Source: an uncultured Aquimarina sp. (GTDB lineage: Bacteria; Bacteroidota; Bacteroidia; Flavobacteriales; Flavobacteriaceae). Taken from it: a DNA stretch of 64,000 bases. This document shows positions 63,406 to 64,000 of this stretch, in pieces. The notes below the pieces were generated by a model that did not search any database, was not told where the DNA came from, and was given only the letters and a program-made list of their open reading frames with translations. How positions within the stretch are numbered: position 1 is the first letter of the stretch; each line of letters opens with the position of its first letter. The stretch is taken from positions 372,001 through 436,000 of the forward strand of contig NZ_CANLYD010000001.1 in the NCBI RefSeq assembly GCF_947495315.1, in the 5' to 3' direction. A program made the translations under genes and the position numbers.

Positions 63406-64000
63406 TTACTTTTTAAATATTTTCTTAGTTCGCACTTGTTTCACATCAGTTACTTTAATGATGTATATACCAGAAGTAAGATTACTTAGATCTACAGTGA
63501 CATTTGCCTCTTCCATATTTTGCGAAAGCACTTGTTGTCCCAGGCTATTGATTATTTTAAGATTAGCAGTCTTTGAACCATTATTGTTAATAGTAAGTAT
63601 ATCTGTTACAGGGTTCGGAAATGCATACAGTACGCCTTCGGCATCTGAAGCTTCTAGTTCAGGACTCGTTCTTATTAGATTAGTGCATCCAGAAACGATA
63701 AGACCCGGTCCAGTTACTTCTACATAATCAATTTTAGCAAGCCCCTCAATGCTAGTAGCATTAAGTGATATCGATTTCACTCCGGCATCTAAGGTAACTG
63801 TTGTTGACGTCGTTATCCAATTACCTTGTGTATCGCTGAATAGCATATCGTTAGCCATGGTAGTTCCGTTAACAACTAAGTCAGCGGTTCTGGCCGAACC
63901 ACCATAATAACGCCATACAAAAGTATACGAGCCAGCTGCACCATCAATTTCCCAATCTATTGCTTTTCCAATTGCATTTGATGTGTTGGCGTAACCAATA
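63406..64000 (-). CDS. C-terminal part of a T9SS-exported protein with a CBM6/35-like domain (5' partial)
   Basis: The frame is open to the window edge; the Met codon at 63856-63858 is internal. The visible part has a CBM6/35-like beta-sandwich (GYANTSNAIGKAIDWEIDGA, YTFVWRYYGGSARTADLVVN, GVKSISLNATSIEGLAKIDY followed by VEV). A linker and a type A T9SS C-terminal sorting domain follow (GVLYAFPNPVTDILTINNNG to KKIFKK, including GIYIIKV). Such a module normally follows a polysaccharide-active catalytic domain, which would lie upstream beyond the window. The sorting domain shows that the protein is secreted across the outer membrane. Confidence 0.85.
   Translation of the reverse strand, partial: IGYANTSNAIGKAIDWEIDGAAGSYTFVWRYYGGSARTADLVVNGTTMANDMLFSDTQGNWITTSTTVTLDAGVKSISLNATSIEGLAKIDYVEVTGPGLIVSGCTNLIRTSPELEASDAEGVLYAFPNPVTDILTINNNGSKTANLKIINSLGQQVLSQNMEEANVTVDLSNLTSGIYIIKVTDVKQVRTKKIFKK

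Overview
The window looks like chromosome from a marine member of the Flavobacteriaceae (Bacteroidota), possibly Aquimarina or a close relative; the genus is inference. The support is AT-rich DNA, C-terminal type IX secretion (T9SS) sorting domains on two secreted proteins, TonB-dependent receptors, DUF4249 lipoproteins, a Lacal_2735-type small protein, Bacteroidota promoters (TTTG then TAnnTTTG) and few Shine-Dalgarno sequences. I see no tRNA, rRNA, CRISPR array, intact insertion sequence or prophage.

Layout. 0-6.5 kb: 3' part of a MoxR/ChlI-like ATPase, a DUF1853 protein, and two tandem BvgS-like hybrid sensor kinases, one with Gln in place of the phospho-accepting His. 6.6-14.9 kb: pirin, three amidohydrolases (one fused to a TolB-like propeller), a DUF3291 protein and an NTF2-like protein. 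15-19.5 kb: a TonB-type outer-membrane receptor divergent from a LytS/LytTR two-component pair; between them lies a symmetric four-site operator that probably binds the LytTR regulator. 19.5-24.8 kb: small single-domain genes. 25-32.7 kb: a three-domain serine hydrolase, an ABC-F ATPase, an NqrC-like FMN lipoprotein, a secreted DJ-1/PfpI protein next to a GlxA-type regulator, a CIA30 protein and a 55-residue protein. 32.8-38.5 kb: a tightly packed six-gene operon (M28 peptidase, esterase, M1 peptidase, arginase family, ankyrin, endonuclease V-like).

38.6-43.2 kb is an accessory-looking patch: a small lipoprotein, an S41 peptidase, an AraC regulator lacking a normal start codon, a decayed reading frame and a propeller/NTF2 fusion. 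43.7-52.9 kb is one plus-strand operon: a secreted protein, an STN-type TonB receptor, three tandem DUF4249 lipoproteins made by recent duplication, and an MG2/plug-like secreted protein. 52.9-64 kb concerns carbohydrate: an MFS transporter with no canonical start, fused trehalose-6-phosphate synthase/phosphatase, a divergent GH15 enzyme, a CBM9-like lipoprotein, a T9SS-exported GH13 alpha-amylase with two starch-binding modules, a broken LuxR-type regulator, and the 3' end of another T9SS-exported carbohydrate-binding protein.

The observations I would follow first are the symmetric LytTR operator, the kinase/pseudokinase pair, the triplicated lipoproteins with local divergence, and the two genes without a standard start codon.
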